Part shown: positions 17,612 through 26,255 of the stretch, one piece after another
Position numbering within the stretch: the stretch's first letter is position 1
Layout: each line of letters starts with the position of its first letter
NCBI RefSeq assembly: GCF_000337455.1
Contig: NZ_AOIU01000033.1
Span: forward strand, 145,263-209,262
Origin: Halosimplex carlsbadense 2-9-1
Lineage (GTDB): Archaea > Halobacteriota > Halobacteria > Halobacteriales > Haloarculaceae
Reading direction: 5' to 3'
DNA: 64,000 bases
Position numbers and translations under genes: made by a program
The notes under the pieces: generated by a model
What the model saw: only the letters and a program-made list of their open reading frames with translations
Database searches by the model: none
Told to the model about the DNA's origin: nothing

Positions 17612-18454
17612 CTACTGGTTGATGCCGTACACGTCGCTCGACCAGTCGCGGGCCGGATGGTCGTAGACGGGTTCGTCGCGGTCACGGGCGTCGAGCGTCT
17701 CCAGGTCCTCGTCGGCCATCGACCAGTCGAACAGGTCGAGATTCGACTCGACGTGGTCCGGCGAGGAGGATTTGGGCAGGACGACGATGTCGCGCTCGGT
17801 CGCCCACTTCAGGACGATCTGGGCGGGGTGTCGGTCGTACTCGTCGGCCAGCGTCTGGACGGCCTCGTCCTCGAAGACTTCGGTGCGGGCCAGCGGCGCC
17901 GCCGCTTCGACTACGGTCTCGGTCTCCCGGCAGTACTCCACCAGATCCGGCCGCTGGAGCCACGGGTGGAACTCGATCTGGTTGACCGCGATGGGTACGT
18001 CCGAGATGTGATGGGCGCAGCTCAGCTGGTAGGCGCTGAAGTTCGAGACGCCGACGTTCCGGACGAGCCCTTCGTCGTGCAGCGTCGCCATCGCGTCGAG
18101 CGTCTCCCGGAGCGATATCGCGGGATTGGGCCAGTGGATCAGGTACAGGTCGAGGTAGTCGGTACCGAGCCGTTCGAGGGAGTCTCGACAGGACTCGATC
18201 ACCGAGTCGTAGTTGAGGTTCTTCGCGAGCACCTTCGACGTGAGGAACACGTCCTCGCGGTCGTAGTCGGCCAGCGCCTCGCCGATCTCCGCCTCGTTTT
18301 TGTACCCCTCCGCAGTGTCGACGTGGCCGTACCCGGCGTCGAGGGCGGCGCGGACGCCCTCCTGGACCGTCTCGCCCCCGATGTTCCAGGTGCCGTACCC
18401 GATCTGTGGGAGTTCGTCGCCGCTCGGCAGTGTCTTCGTCGGAACGTCGCTCAT
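17612..18454 (-). CDS. Aldo/keto reductase
   Basis: An NADPH-dependent (beta/alpha)8 oxidoreductase of 280 residues. The N-terminal hairpin PQIGYGTWNIGG is followed by the catalytic Asp/Tyr signature GYGHVDTAEGYKNEAEIGEAL (D and Y of the tetrad). The Lys lies in VFLTSKVLAKN and the His in LIHWPNP. VAVNQIEFHPWLQ and the cofactor motif VVLPKSSSPDHVESNLDLF follow. The start ATG 18454 gives SDVPTKTLPSGDELP. Physiological substrate unknown. Upstream in-frame extension is discarded because it is Arg/Ser-rich and not conserved-looking. Confidence 0.93.
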   Translation of the reverse strand: MSDVPTKTLPSGDELPQIGYGTWNIGGETVQEGVRAALDAGYGHVDTAEGYKNEAEIGEALADYDREDVFLTSKVLAKNLNYDSVIESCRDSLERLGTDYLDLYLIHWPNPAISLRETLDAMATLHDEGLVRNVGVSNFSAYQLSCAHHISDVPIAVNQIEFHPWLQRPDLVEYCRETETVVEAAAPLARTEVFEDEAVQTLADEYDRHPAQIVLKWATERDIVVLPKSSSPDHVESNLDLFDWSMADEDLETLDARDRDEPVYDHPARDWSSDVYGINQ

Positions 18455-18524
18455 AGAAGTCTCACCGGCTCTGTGTTGGTCCGGCGATGGGTTGTAAGTA
18501 CTGATACCGGACGGGCGTGCCCGG

Positions 18525-18728
18525 TCACAGGCGGTAGACCGTGAGACGGACGACCACCGCGAGCGCGCCCGGCGCGAACGCGAAGGCGACCCGTTCCACA
18601 CCCCAGCCGTCGACGTGCGAGAAGAGCAGCGGTCCGATCGTCAGGCCGATACCAGTCCCGGCCACAATCTTCAGCTGCTCGGCCGTGTAGCCGTAGTAAT
18701 TCCCCCAGTCATTCGCTCTGCGCTCGAA
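18525..18728 (-). pseudogene. Small two-TM protein without a standard start codon
   Basis: The frame encodes FERRANDWGNYYGYTAEQLK, then two hydrophobic helices (IVAGTGIGLTIGPLLF and VAFAFAPGALAVVVRLTV) ending in VYRL. It reads like a genuine small membrane protein. Yet no ATG, GTG or TTG exists in frame between the tRNA-Val gene (ending at 18765) and the first recognisable residue. The open frame runs back through the tRNA. Either the start codon was lost, or an unusual start is used. Confidence 0.4.
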
Positions 18729-18764
18729 TCTCTCGACTGAAAACGGTGGGGGGAGGCGAGTGAG

Positions 18765-18838
18765 TGGGTTCGGGCGGATTTGAACCACCGGTCTCGGCCT
18801 TGTAAAGGCCGCGTCATAACCAACTAGACCACGAACCC
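18765..18838 (-). tRNA. tRNA-Val (anticodon TAC)
   Basis: Read on the minus strand, GGGTTCG (from 18838) pairs with CGAACCC, and the discriminator is A. The anticodon stem is CGGCC/GGCCG with loop TTTACAA, giving TAC. The T arm is CCGGTGGTTCAAATCCGCCCG-type. The gene is 74 nt, with no intron or encoded CCA. Confidence 0.96.
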
Positions 18839-18927
18839 TCGCCCGGATTTTCCCCCTGGGTCGGAATAACCCTTTCTCTCTGAGTCGAACCCGCAGGCTT
18901 AGGCGGACGGCCCCCATCCAATCGACC

Positions 18928-19443
18928 ATGGTCGACAGTCGGGTGGTCTGGGGACTCGGAGTCTGTCTCCTGGTACTGGTCGGGGGCGTCTACGCGGTCC
19001 AGTCGGGTCTGTTTTACCAGCTGAACCCGCCGGATCCCGACAGCTACGACCGGGTGACGGTCACGGCCTACGACGAGAACGGGACGGAACTCGTGTCCGT
19101 CGAGGCCCAGGTCGCCGACACGGAGCCCAAGCGGTTTCTCGGCCTGAGCAATACCTCCGACCTGGGTGCGGACGAGGGGATGCTGTTCGTCCACGGCGAG
19201 GAGGACAGCTACGGCTACGTGATGCGCGAAATGGCGTTTCCGATAGATATCGTCTTCGTCGGGGCGGACGAGCGCGTCACGACGATCCACCACGCGGGAG
19301 TGCCGGAGGGTAGCTACGAGAATACCTATCGCGGCCGCGGGAAGTGGGTGCTGGAGGTACCGCGCGGGTGGACGAACCGAACGGGCGTCGACGTGGGCGA
19401 CCGGATCGCGATTCCTCAGGCGGCGCGCACCGCGAGCGGGTGA
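18928..19443 (+). CDS. DUF192 family membrane-anchored protein
   Basis: A 171-residue protein with an N-terminal membrane anchor or uncleaved signal (about 7-25, VWGLGVCLLVLVGGVYAV). A DUF192 beta-barrel domain follows: RFLGLSNTSDLGADEGMLFVHGEED, then REMAFPIDIVFVGAD and the C-terminal WVLEVPRGWTNRTGVDVGDRI. The domain faces the outside of the cell. Its biochemical function is not established. It starts at ATG 18928 shortly after the tRNA-Val 5' end, in the opposite direction. Confidence 0.9.
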   Translation: MVDSRVVWGLGVCLLVLVGGVYAVQSGLFYQLNPPDPDSYDRVTVTAYDENGTELVSVEAQVADTEPKRFLGLSNTSDLGADEGMLFVHGEEDSYGYVMREMAFPIDIVFVGADERVTTIHHAGVPEGSYENTYRGRGKWVLEVPRGWTNRTGVDVGDRIAIPQAARTASG

Positions 19444-19547
19444 GCGCGGGTGACGGACTCCCGGTCGTGAACGCGGCGAGTTCCGATACGGGAAGGACTC
19501 TCACGGCTTCGACGCGCTTTAGGAACCTCGTCCCCTGAGCGTATTCG

Positions 19548-21512
19548 ATGAGTGTAGACCTCGACGAGGAGGAGGTCTTCGACGACGTACGCGACCGCGT
19601 CGATCGGCCGATGCGACGGCTGTTCGCCGAGTACGGTCGCGACAATCTCCCGCAGTTCGTCGTCGGCCTGATCAGCAGCGTCTTCGCACGCGTGCTGGAC
19701 CTCCTTCCGCCGCTTCTGTTGACCCTGGCGATAGACGCGACCTTCCGCGATACCACGTCCTACAGTATCCCGCTGGTCCCCGACGCGTGGCTGCCGACCG
19801 AGGCGACCGGCCAGATCTGGTTTACGGTCGGTCTCATCGCCGCGGCGTTCTCGATCGGTGCGGCGTTCCACTGGACGCGCAACTGGGGCTGGAACTCCTT
19901 CGCCCAGAACATCCAGCACGATGTCCGCACCGACACCTACGACAAGATGCAGCGGCTCAACATGGATTTCTTCTCGGACAAGCAGACCGGGGAGCTCATG
20001 TCCATCCTCTCGAACGACGTGAACCGGCTGGAACGGTTCCTCAACGACGGGATGAACTCCTTCTTCCGGCTGTCGGTGATGGTGGTCGCAATCGCGGGGA
20101 TCCTCCTCTACTGGAACTGGCAGCTGGCGCTGGTGACGCTGGTGATCGTCCCGATGATCGCCTTCTTCACGTACAAGTTCGTCAAGACGATCCAGCCCCA
20201 GTACGCCGAAGTTCGGTCGTCGGTCGGCCAGCTCAACTCGCGGCTGGAGAACAACCTCGGCGGCGTCCAGGTCATCAAGACCGCCAACACCGAGAGCTTC
20301 GAATCCGACCGCGTCGACGACGTCTCGGAGGACTACTTCGACGCCAACTGGGCGGCGATCAACACGCGGATCAAGTTCTTCCCGGGGCTCCGACTGCTCT
20401 CGGGGATCGGCTTCGTCGCTACCTTCCTCATCGGGGGGGTCTGGGTCGTCACGTACGAGGCGACCGGGGCCGCGCCGTGGTTCTTCACGGGCGAGCTCTC
20501 CGTCGGGCAGTTCGTCGGGTTCATCCTGCTGTCCCAGCGGTTCATCTGGCCGATGGCCCAGTTCGGGCAGATCATCAACATGTACCAGCGCGCCCACGCA
20601 TCCAGCGAGCGCATCTTCGGGCTGATGGACACGCCGAGTCGCATCGTCGAGGACCCGGACGCGGAGGAACTCGTGGTCGAGGACGGACACGTCGCCTTCG
20701 ACGACGTGCGCTTCGGGTACGGGGACGGGCCGGACGCCGAGGCCATCGTCGACGATATCACCTTCGACGTCGAGGGCGGCGAGACGGTCGCGCTCGTCGG
20801 TCCCACCGGCGCCGGCAAGTCGACGGTGATGAAGCTCCTGCTCCGGATGTACGATGTCGACGAGGGCGCCATCACCATCGACGGGACGGACCTGCGGGAG
20901 GCGACCATCCCGAGTCTGCGCCAGGCGCTGGGGTACGTCAGCCAGGAGACGTTCCTCTTCTACGGCACGGTCCAGGAGAACATCGAGTACGGCACCTTCG
21001 ACGCCGACCGCGAGGACATCGTCGAGGCGGCGAAGATGGCCGAGGCCCACCAGTTCATTCAAAATCTCCCCGACGGTTACGACACGAAGGTCGGCGAACG
21101 CGGCGTGAAACTCTCCGGGGGGCAGCGCCAGCGCATCGCTCTGGCGCGGGCGATCCTCAAGGACCCGGACATCCTCGTCCTCGACGAGGCGACCAGCGAC
21201 GTGGACACGGAGACGGAGATGCTCATCCAGCGCTCGCTGGACAAGCTGACCGCCGACCGGACGACCTTCGCTATCGCCCACCGCCTCTCGACGATCAAGG
21301 ACGCGGACAAGATCGTCGTGCTGGAGGACGGCGCGATCGTCGAGCGGGGGTCGCACGAGGAGCTACTGGCCGAGGACGGCCTCTACGCGAAGCTCTGGGC
21401 GGTCCAGGCGGGGGAGATCGACGAACTCCCCGAGGAGTTCGTCGAGCGGGCCGCGCGGCGGCGGTCGCAAGTCGACGCCGACGCCGAAGTCGAAGCCAGC
21501 GACGACGACTGA
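19548..21512 (+). CDS. ABC exporter, fused permease-ATPase (half-transporter)
   Basis: A 654-residue half-transporter of the MsbA/MDR type. Residues 40-345 form the six-helix exporter domain with QHDVRTDTYDKMQRLNMDFFSDKQTGELMS. The ATPase follows with Walker A GPTGAGKST (about 419-427), Q-loop VSQETFLF, signature LSGGQRQR (about 522), Walker B ILVLDEATSDVD and H-loop AIAHRLSTI. It should work as a homodimer. The acidic tail is haloarchaeal. The substrate (lipid, drug or peptide) cannot be told. Confidence 0.95.
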   Translation: MSVDLDEEEVFDDVRDRVDRPMRRLFAEYGRDNLPQFVVGLISSVFARVLDLLPPLLLTLAIDATFRDTTSYSIPLVPDAWLPTEATGQIWFTVGLIAAAFSIGAAFHWTRNWGWNSFAQNIQHDVRTDTYDKMQRLNMDFFSDKQTGELMSILSNDVNRLERFLNDGMNSFFRLSVMVVAIAGILLYWNWQLALVTLVIVPMIAFFTYKFVKTIQPQYAEVRSSVGQLNSRLENNLGGVQVIKTANTESFESDRVDDVSEDYFDANWAAINTRIKFFPGLRLLSGIGFVATFLIGGVWVVTYEATGAAPWFFTGELSVGQFVGFILLSQRFIWPMAQFGQIINMYQRAHASSERIFGLMDTPSRIVEDPDAEELVVEDGHVAFDDVRFGYGDGPDAEAIVDDITFDVEGGETVALVGPTGAGKSTVMKLLLRMYDVDEGAITIDGTDLREATIPSLRQALGYVSQETFLFYGTVQENIEYGTFDADREDIVEAAKMAEAHQFIQNLPDGYDTKVGERGVKLSGGQRQRIALARAILKDPDILVLDEATSDVDTETEMLIQRSLDKLTADRTTFAIAHRLSTIKDADKIVVLEDGAIVERGSHEELLAEDGLYAKLWAVQAGEIDELPEEFVERAARRRSQVDADAEVEASDDD

Positions 21513-21606
21513 CCCGTCGACCGCGGGCCACGGCGGGGTGGCTCCGGGTGCTCTCCGGCGGGTGCAGGCGGGAAGCTTTTTGCGTCCGGGCGTGGCACCG
21601 TCGGGT

Positions 21607-21972
21607 ATGAACGTCCTCCTGGGCATGGGCGGGAGTCCGGACGGATTCGACGCGCTGGAGGAGACGCTGACTCGGGCCCGCGACGCGGGCGACGAGCTGA
21701 CGGTGGCGGTCCTCGACACGTCGGACGACCACGACCCCGACGACGTGGCGTCGGAGGTCCGCGACCGGGTCGACGAGGCGGGCATCGAAGCCGAGGTGAC
21801 GCAGCTGTCGGGCCATCCGGGGAGCCAGCTCTCGCAGTTCGCCGAGCGCGAGGAGTTCGACCGCATCGTCATCGGGGGCGGCCAGCGCAGCCCGATGGGA
21901 AAGATCGAACTCGGCGAGGTCGCCGAGTTCGTGCTGTTGAACGCCGATACGACGGTGACTCTCGTTCGATGA
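21607..21972 (+). CDS. Universal stress protein (UspA family), small
   Basis: A 121-residue single UspA domain. NVLLGMGGSPDGFDALEETL forms the first strand and helix. The C-terminal FDRIVIGGGQRSPMGKIELGEVAEFVL corresponds to the ATP-binding G-x2-G-x9-G(S/T) region, with a shortened middle. Start ATG 21607. It overlaps the following acetyltransferase by 4 nt (ATGA), so the two are cotranscribed. It is the first of three UspA genes within 2 kb. Confidence 0.85.
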   Translation: MNVLLGMGGSPDGFDALEETLTRARDAGDELTVAVLDTSDDHDPDDVASEVRDRVDEAGIEAEVTQLSGHPGSQLSQFAEREEFDRIVIGGGQRSPMGKIELGEVAEFVLLNADTTVTLVR

Positions 21973-22496
21973 CCGGACGCACGTACCCCGACGAGGTGGC
22001 CGGTTCGTTCCCGGCGCCGCCGGTCGCGTTCACCGACGGCGAGGACCGGGAGATCCGCATCGAGGAGAGCGGCGTCGACGACTTCGAGCGGCTGGTCGCG
22101 ATGTACGACGCGTTCGACGCCGCCGACCGCGCGCAGGGTATCCCGCCGGTCAAGGAAGAGGCCGTCCGCGAGTGGCTGGACACGCTGCTGTCGGAGAAGT
22201 CGGTCAACGTCGTCGCCGTCCACGAGGGCTCGCCGGTCGGTCACGCCATCCTCGTCCCGGACCGCGAGGCGGCCTACGAACTCGCCGTGTTCGTCCTCCA
22301 CGACTATCAGAGCGCGGGCATCGGGACCGAACTGCTCGAAGCGCTGCTCGGAAGCGGCCAGGCCGCGGGCATCGAGAAGGTGTGGCTCACCGTCGAACGC
22401 TGGAACGAGCCGGCCATTGCCCTGTACAAGAAGCTCGGCTTCGAGACGAGCAACGCCGAGAGCTTCGAGCTGGAGATGGCGATCCGGCTGTCCTGA
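21969..22496 (+). CDS. GNAT-family N-acetyltransferase
   Basis: A 175-residue acetyltransferase. The acetyl-CoA-binding motif A is seen as LAVFVLHDYQSAGIGTELLEALL (Q-x2-G-I-G), followed by KVWLTVERWNEPAIALYKKLGFE, the motif B region with N and Y. The first 35 residues are an extra N-terminal segment. The substrate may be a protein N-terminus, an amine or an antibiotic. It overlaps the UspA gene upstream by 4 nt. Confidence 0.9.
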   Translation: MTGRTYPDEVAGSFPAPPVAFTDGEDREIRIEESGVDDFERLVAMYDAFDAADRAQGIPPVKEEAVREWLDTLLSEKSVNVVAVHEGSPVGHAILVPDREAAYELAVFVLHDYQSAGIGTELLEALLGSGQAAGIEKVWLTVERWNEPAIALYKKLGFETSNAESFELEMAIRLS

Positions 22497-22523
22497 GCGG
22501 GCGGTCCCGTTTTCGCGAGCGCG

Positions 22524-22961
22524 TCAGACCGACAGGACGGGCTGGCTGGCGTATTCGACGACGTACTGGGCGGACTTGCCGAGCGTCTCGTCCGGCTCGG
22601 TTCCGTGTTCGCGCGGGACGACGACGAAATCGGCGGGGAGCTCCTCGGCCACGTCGAGGATGGCGCTGCCGGGGTGCTGGCGCAGTCGCGACCGCGAGAA
22701 GCCGACGACCGTCGAGTGGGTGACCGACACGTCGTCGGCGAACTCGTCGGCGTCGTCGGCGAACGACACCTGCTCGTCGGCGACGGCCTCGGCGTCGACC
22801 TCGCCGGTCTCGATCCCCCGCTTGACGGGCTCGTCGATCACGTGCAGGACGTGGACCGCGGCGTCGTACCGGTCGGCCACGGCGAGGCCACAGCGGACCG
22901 CCTCCTCGGCCTGGTCGGTCGCGTCGACCGGCACGAGGACCTGCTCGATGTCCAGACTCAT
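22524..22961 (-). CDS. Universal stress protein (UspA family)
   Basis: A 145-residue UspA domain: QVLVPVDATDQAEEAVRCGLAVAD at the N-terminus, AAVHVLHVIDEP next, and DFVVVPREHGTEPDETLGKSAQYVVEYASQPVLSV at the end. The canonical ATP-binding glycine pattern (G-x2-G-x9-G-S) is replaced by PREHGTEPDETLGKSAQ, so nucleotide binding may be weakened. Divergently oriented with respect to the UspA gene at 23058. Confidence 0.88.
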   Translation of the reverse strand: MSLDIEQVLVPVDATDQAEEAVRCGLAVADRYDAAVHVLHVIDEPVKRGIETGEVDAEAVADEQVSFADDADEFADDVSVTHSTVVGFSRSRLRQHPGSAILDVAEELPADFVVVPREHGTEPDETLGKSAQYVVEYASQPVLSV

Positions 22962-23057
22962 TGCCTACTGCTCGGACGGGCGAGGGCAAAAAGTCACCGA
23001 GGTGTCGTCGCGTCGGCGATGGGGTGGTTTATACCCCTGGCGGGGGATCACTCGACC

Positions 23058-23507
23058 ATGTTCGACACGGTGGTCATCGCGACCGACGGCTCGGACAGCG
23101 CCTCCCGGGCCGTCGACGTGGCGCTGGACGTCGCCGAGAAGTTCGACGCCGAGGTTCACGCCCTGTACGTGGTCGACCGGGGGGACGTAGCGGCGTCGCC
23201 GGACGAACTCAGGAAGGAACTCGTCGACGCGCTGGAGGCGGCGGCCGACGATGCCCTCGACGACGTGCGCGAGAGCACCGACGGCTCCGTCGAGACGGCC
23301 GTCCGCAACGGCCGTCCGGGCGCCGAGATCACCCAGTACGTCGAAGAGGTCGACGCCGACGTGGTCGCGCTGGGGACCCGCGGTCGCCACGGCGACCACG
23401 GGTTCGTCCTCGGCAGCGTCGCCGAGGCCGTCGTCCGCCGCTGTGACCGGCCCGTCCTCACCGTCCGCCAGCTCGACGAGGGCGAGGTCACGGCGGCCGA
23501 CGCCTGA
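23058..23507 (+). CDS. Universal stress protein (UspA family)
   Basis: A 149-residue UspA protein with an intact ATP-binding pattern: ALGTRGRHGDHGFVLGSVAEAVVRRCDRPVL near the C-terminus matches G-x2-G-x9-G-S. The N-terminus is FDTVVIATDGSDSASRAVDVALDVA. Start ATG 23058, preceded by a TTTATACC box about 30 nt upstream (near 23028-23035), so the transcript is short-leadered or leaderless. It shares a divergent promoter region with the gene at 22524. Confidence 0.93.
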   Translation: MFDTVVIATDGSDSASRAVDVALDVAEKFDAEVHALYVVDRGDVAASPDELRKELVDALEAAADDALDDVRESTDGSVETAVRNGRPGAEITQYVEEVDADVVALGTRGRHGDHGFVLGSVAEAVVRRCDRPVLTVRQLDEGEVTAADA

Positions 23508-23590
23508 GCGGCCGTCGCGGACGTCCGGCGCGTCGTCACACCGACTCCGGCAACCGGGGGCTTGATACCCTCGCGGGCGCTCCCGCCCGT

Positions 23591-24685
23591 ATGGACGACT
23601 GGATCATCGACGGCGACCGGCTCCCGCTCGAACGGAAGTCGGTCCTGCCCGGCGAGGGCTTTTTCTACCCCGATTCGCTGCAGGAGACAAAGAAGGAGAG
23701 CGAGGCAGTCGAGGCGCTATCCGGCGCCGAGACGGTCGTGATCGCTGACACCGACGCCGACGGCCTCGGCTGCGTCGCGCTGATCCGCGAGGTCCACGGC
23801 GAGGACGCCGCGCTGGTCCCCTCGGGCCCGCACGAACTCCGCCAGAGCATCGAGTGGGCCGTCGAGTACGCGCCCGACGACGCCCTCGTCTTCGTCTGCG
23901 ACCTCGCTCCCGACGGCGAGGACGACATCACGGGTATCGACGGGCTGGCCGAGCGGACGACCGTCCGCTGGTTCGACCACCACCAGTGGGACGACGACCT
24001 CGTCGACGCCGTCGAGGCCGCGGGGGTCGACCTGACCGTCGGCGACTCCGACGAGGTCTGCACGACCGACGTGGCGCTTTCGGAACTCGACGCCGACTTC
24101 CCCGAGAAGTTCGAGGCGCTGGCGCGGGTCACCCGGGACCACGACCTGTGGATCAAAGAAGACGAGCGCAGCGACGACCTGGCCGATTACGCGATGTGGG
24201 CCGACCCCGAGGAGTACGTTCGCGTCATCCGGCGCTACGGCGTCGACTTCCCCGAGGCCGTCGAGGAGTTCCTCGAAGACGAACGCGTCGAGAAGGAGGC
24301 GCTGATCGAGAAGGCCGTCGAGCGCGGCGAACTCCGGGAGGTCGGCGAGTGGACCGTCGGCGTCACCTACGGCCGCTGCTCGCAGAACGAGGTCGCCGAG
24401 GCGATGCGCCAGCAGGGCGCCGACGCCTCGGTGGTCGTCAAACCTGCGGGGAGCGCCTCGATCCGCGGCTCCGAGGGCTTTGAGCGCGCCCACGAGGTCG
24501 CCGAACAGGTCAACGGCGGCGGCCACCCCCGCGCTGCGGGCTGCAAGCCCCACATCTACGACGACATGCTCGACTACGCCCACCACTGGACGACTCGGGG
24601 CGCGGTCGCCAAACAGGCCATCCTCGACGCCTTCCGCGCGCTCCCGCCCGAGGACGAGGCGGAAGGCACCGACACCGACCGCTGA
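23591..24685 (+). CDS. DHH-family phosphoesterase (RecJ-like)
   Basis: A 364-residue DHH/DHHA1 protein. The first metal motif is VVIADTDADGLGCVALI (DxD-A-D), then FVCDLAP, then the namesake RWFDHHQWDDDLVDAVE. The C-terminal nucleic-acid binding domain ends with VNGGGHPRAAGCKPHIY (GGGH...AAG motif). It belongs with archaeal RecJ/GAN-like or nanoRNase-type enzymes, likely hydrolysing single-stranded nucleic acid or small nucleotides. The helicase-interacting extensions of bacterial RecJ are absent. Confidence 0.9.
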   Translation: MDDWIIDGDRLPLERKSVLPGEGFFYPDSLQETKKESEAVEALSGAETVVIADTDADGLGCVALIREVHGEDAALVPSGPHELRQSIEWAVEYAPDDALVFVCDLAPDGEDDITGIDGLAERTTVRWFDHHQWDDDLVDAVEAAGVDLTVGDSDEVCTTDVALSELDADFPEKFEALARVTRDHDLWIKEDERSDDLADYAMWADPEEYVRVIRRYGVDFPEAVEEFLEDERVEKEALIEKAVERGELREVGEWTVGVTYGRCSQNEVAEAMRQQGADASVVVKPAGSASIRGSEGFERAHEVAEQVNGGGHPRAAGCKPHIYDDMLDYAHHWTTRGAVAKQAILDAFRALPPEDEAEGTDTDR

Positions 24686-24688
24686 CCG

Positions 24689-25735
24689 TTACGGTTCCGT
24701 TACGTTCTTTCGGAGTCGCTCGGCCCGCGCCTCGCGCGCGGACTCGTCGGCGCCGCCCCACCAGGCGTCGAACCACCGACACTCGACCATCCAGGTGACC
24801 GCGAGGTAGAACGACTGTCGGCGTTCGAACGCCTCGTCGCGCTCGAACCGGACCCCTCGGGCGTCCTCGTACGCGTCGAGGAGCGTCTCGCGAACGCGTT
24901 CCCGGACGGCCGAACCGACGGGCGCCCGCTCGGAGAACTCGCGGACGGCCCAGGCCAGTTCGTATCGGGGGTCACCGGCCTGCGCCGCACCCCAGTCGAG
25001 GACGGCCGTGGGCTCGCCCGTCTCGGGGTCGGCGAGCAGGTTTCCGGGCCGATAGTCGCCGTGCAGGAGCGCGGCGTCGGCCGCGAGGTCGAGTTCGTCG
25101 AACCGGCCGTCGGCGTACTCGCGGAACACCCCCTCCAGATCGGCGAAGCGCGTCCCGGCCAGCCCGTCGAGCGAGCCGTCGACGATATCGCGAAGCCGGG
25201 CGCGCCACGCCCCCTGCCCGTCCCGTACGGTCGGCCCGCTCTCGCCGGCCACCAGGTGGCCGAACGTGTCGAACGACCGCAAGTCGTGGATCCGGGCGAG
25301 GAACCGGCCGGCGTCGCCCAGGAGGCGGTCGGCGGCGCCCGTTCGATCTTCGGTGGCCACCCCGAGCGGCGCCTCGCCGGGGAGCCGTTCCATCAGGAAC
25401 GCCGGCACCGGAACTCCGTCCCGGGAGCGATAGGCGCCGTAGACCGTCGGGACGGGAACGGCCGTCTCCCGTCCGACGAGTTCGAGCAAGTCGACTTCGA
25501 CGAGGAATCGTTCCGGGGAGCGACCGTCGACGGGACCGTCGCTCCGAAAACACTTCAGCACGACCTCGCGCCGTCGGTCCTCCCCGTCTCGGACCGTGAC
25601 GCCGTACACGATGTCGCTGCCGGCCGGCATCGGCTCGGCGTTCAGGACGGTCCAGTCCGCGCGGAGGGCGGCGACGGCGGCCGCGACCTGCTCGGCCGAG
25701 AGCGGATCGCGGGGGCCGTACTTCGGGTCGGTCAT
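24689..25735 (-). CDS. Aminoglycoside phosphotransferase-fold kinase (APH family)
   Basis: A 348-residue protein-kinase-like small-molecule kinase. N-lobe SDIVYGVTVRDGEDRRREVVLKCF carries the ATP-anchoring Lys. The catalytic Brenner-type motif is LLHGDYRPGNLLADPETGEPTAVLDWGAAQAGDPRYELAW, with catalytic Asp, Asn and the metal-binding DWG. The substrate could be a sugar, choline-like compound or drug; resistance should not be assumed. Convergent with the DHH gene, with a 3-nt gap. Confidence 0.88.
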   Translation of the reverse strand: MTDPKYGPRDPLSAEQVAAAVAALRADWTVLNAEPMPAGSDIVYGVTVRDGEDRRREVVLKCFRSDGPVDGRSPERFLVEVDLLELVGRETAVPVPTVYGAYRSRDGVPVPAFLMERLPGEAPLGVATEDRTGAADRLLGDAGRFLARIHDLRSFDTFGHLVAGESGPTVRDGQGAWRARLRDIVDGSLDGLAGTRFADLEGVFREYADGRFDELDLAADAALLHGDYRPGNLLADPETGEPTAVLDWGAAQAGDPRYELAWAVREFSERAPVGSAVRERVRETLLDAYEDARGVRFERDEAFERRQSFYLAVTWMVECRWFDAWWGGADESAREARAERLRKNVTEP

Positions 25736-25748
25736 CGCCGCTCGCGGC

Positions 25749-26177
25749 TCACTTCTCGCCGGCGAGCCACTTCTCGGAGTAGGCCGTGCCGCAGGTACAC
25801 TGGACGTAGGCGTGGATCACGTCGCCCTCGTTGTACAGTCCCTCGACCTCCTCGTTCTGTTCCTCTGCGAAGGCGAAGACGAACCGCGCGTCGTGCGGTC
25901 CTTCCTCGTCGCTGTCGGGACAGACGCCGCCGGTCGCGTCGGCGTCGATCTCGCCGTCGTTCGCCATCGCCTGCTTGGCGAAGGCCATCGGGTCCATGTC
26001 GGTCGCGTTCTGGAAGGCGCTGCGGCCGCTGTCGCCCTCGACGACGAGGACGACGCCGTCCGCGACGCGTTCGCCGTGGTCCGCCAGGGCGTCGATGCCC
26101 GAGACGGCGTCGTCTGCGAAGTACATGAACACGTCTTCGGGCCGGTCGCCGGCCAGGAATGCCTCGCGGTCGCTCAT
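25749..26177 (-). CDS. Haloarchaeal DUF5807-like protein
   Basis: A 142-residue soluble acidic protein. SDREAFLAGDRPEDVFMYFAD begins it, and FVFAFAEEQNEEVEGLYNEGDVIHAYVQC with CTCGTAYSEKWLAG ends it. Three clustered Cys (C-x-C and an earlier GGVCPD) could bind metal. This layout is what I recall for DUF5807, conserved in haloarchaea with no known function. It ends 13 nt before the kinase gene start, so the two may be cotranscribed. Confidence 0.8.
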   Translation of the reverse strand: MSDREAFLAGDRPEDVFMYFADDAVSGIDALADHGERVADGVVLVVEGDSGRSAFQNATDMDPMAFAKQAMANDGEIDADATGGVCPDSDEEGPHDARFVFAFAEEQNEEVEGLYNEGDVIHAYVQCTCGTAYSEKWLAGEK

Positions 26178-26255
26178 GGGCCACGAGAGGCTTCCCCCGG
26201 TAAAAAAGGGCGCGTCTCCGGGCGCTCCCGCGGGCGGTCGCTCTCGGACGGGCGC

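Noticed and set aside
22524-23507. UspA genes as a toxin-antitoxin or recent tandem duplication
   Set aside because: The three UspA proteins differ greatly in sequence and in ATP-site residues, so recent duplication is unlikely; no toxin features.
24689-25735. Antibiotic-resistance kinase
   Set aside because: The APH fold is shared by many metabolic kinases; nothing in the context points to drug resistance.
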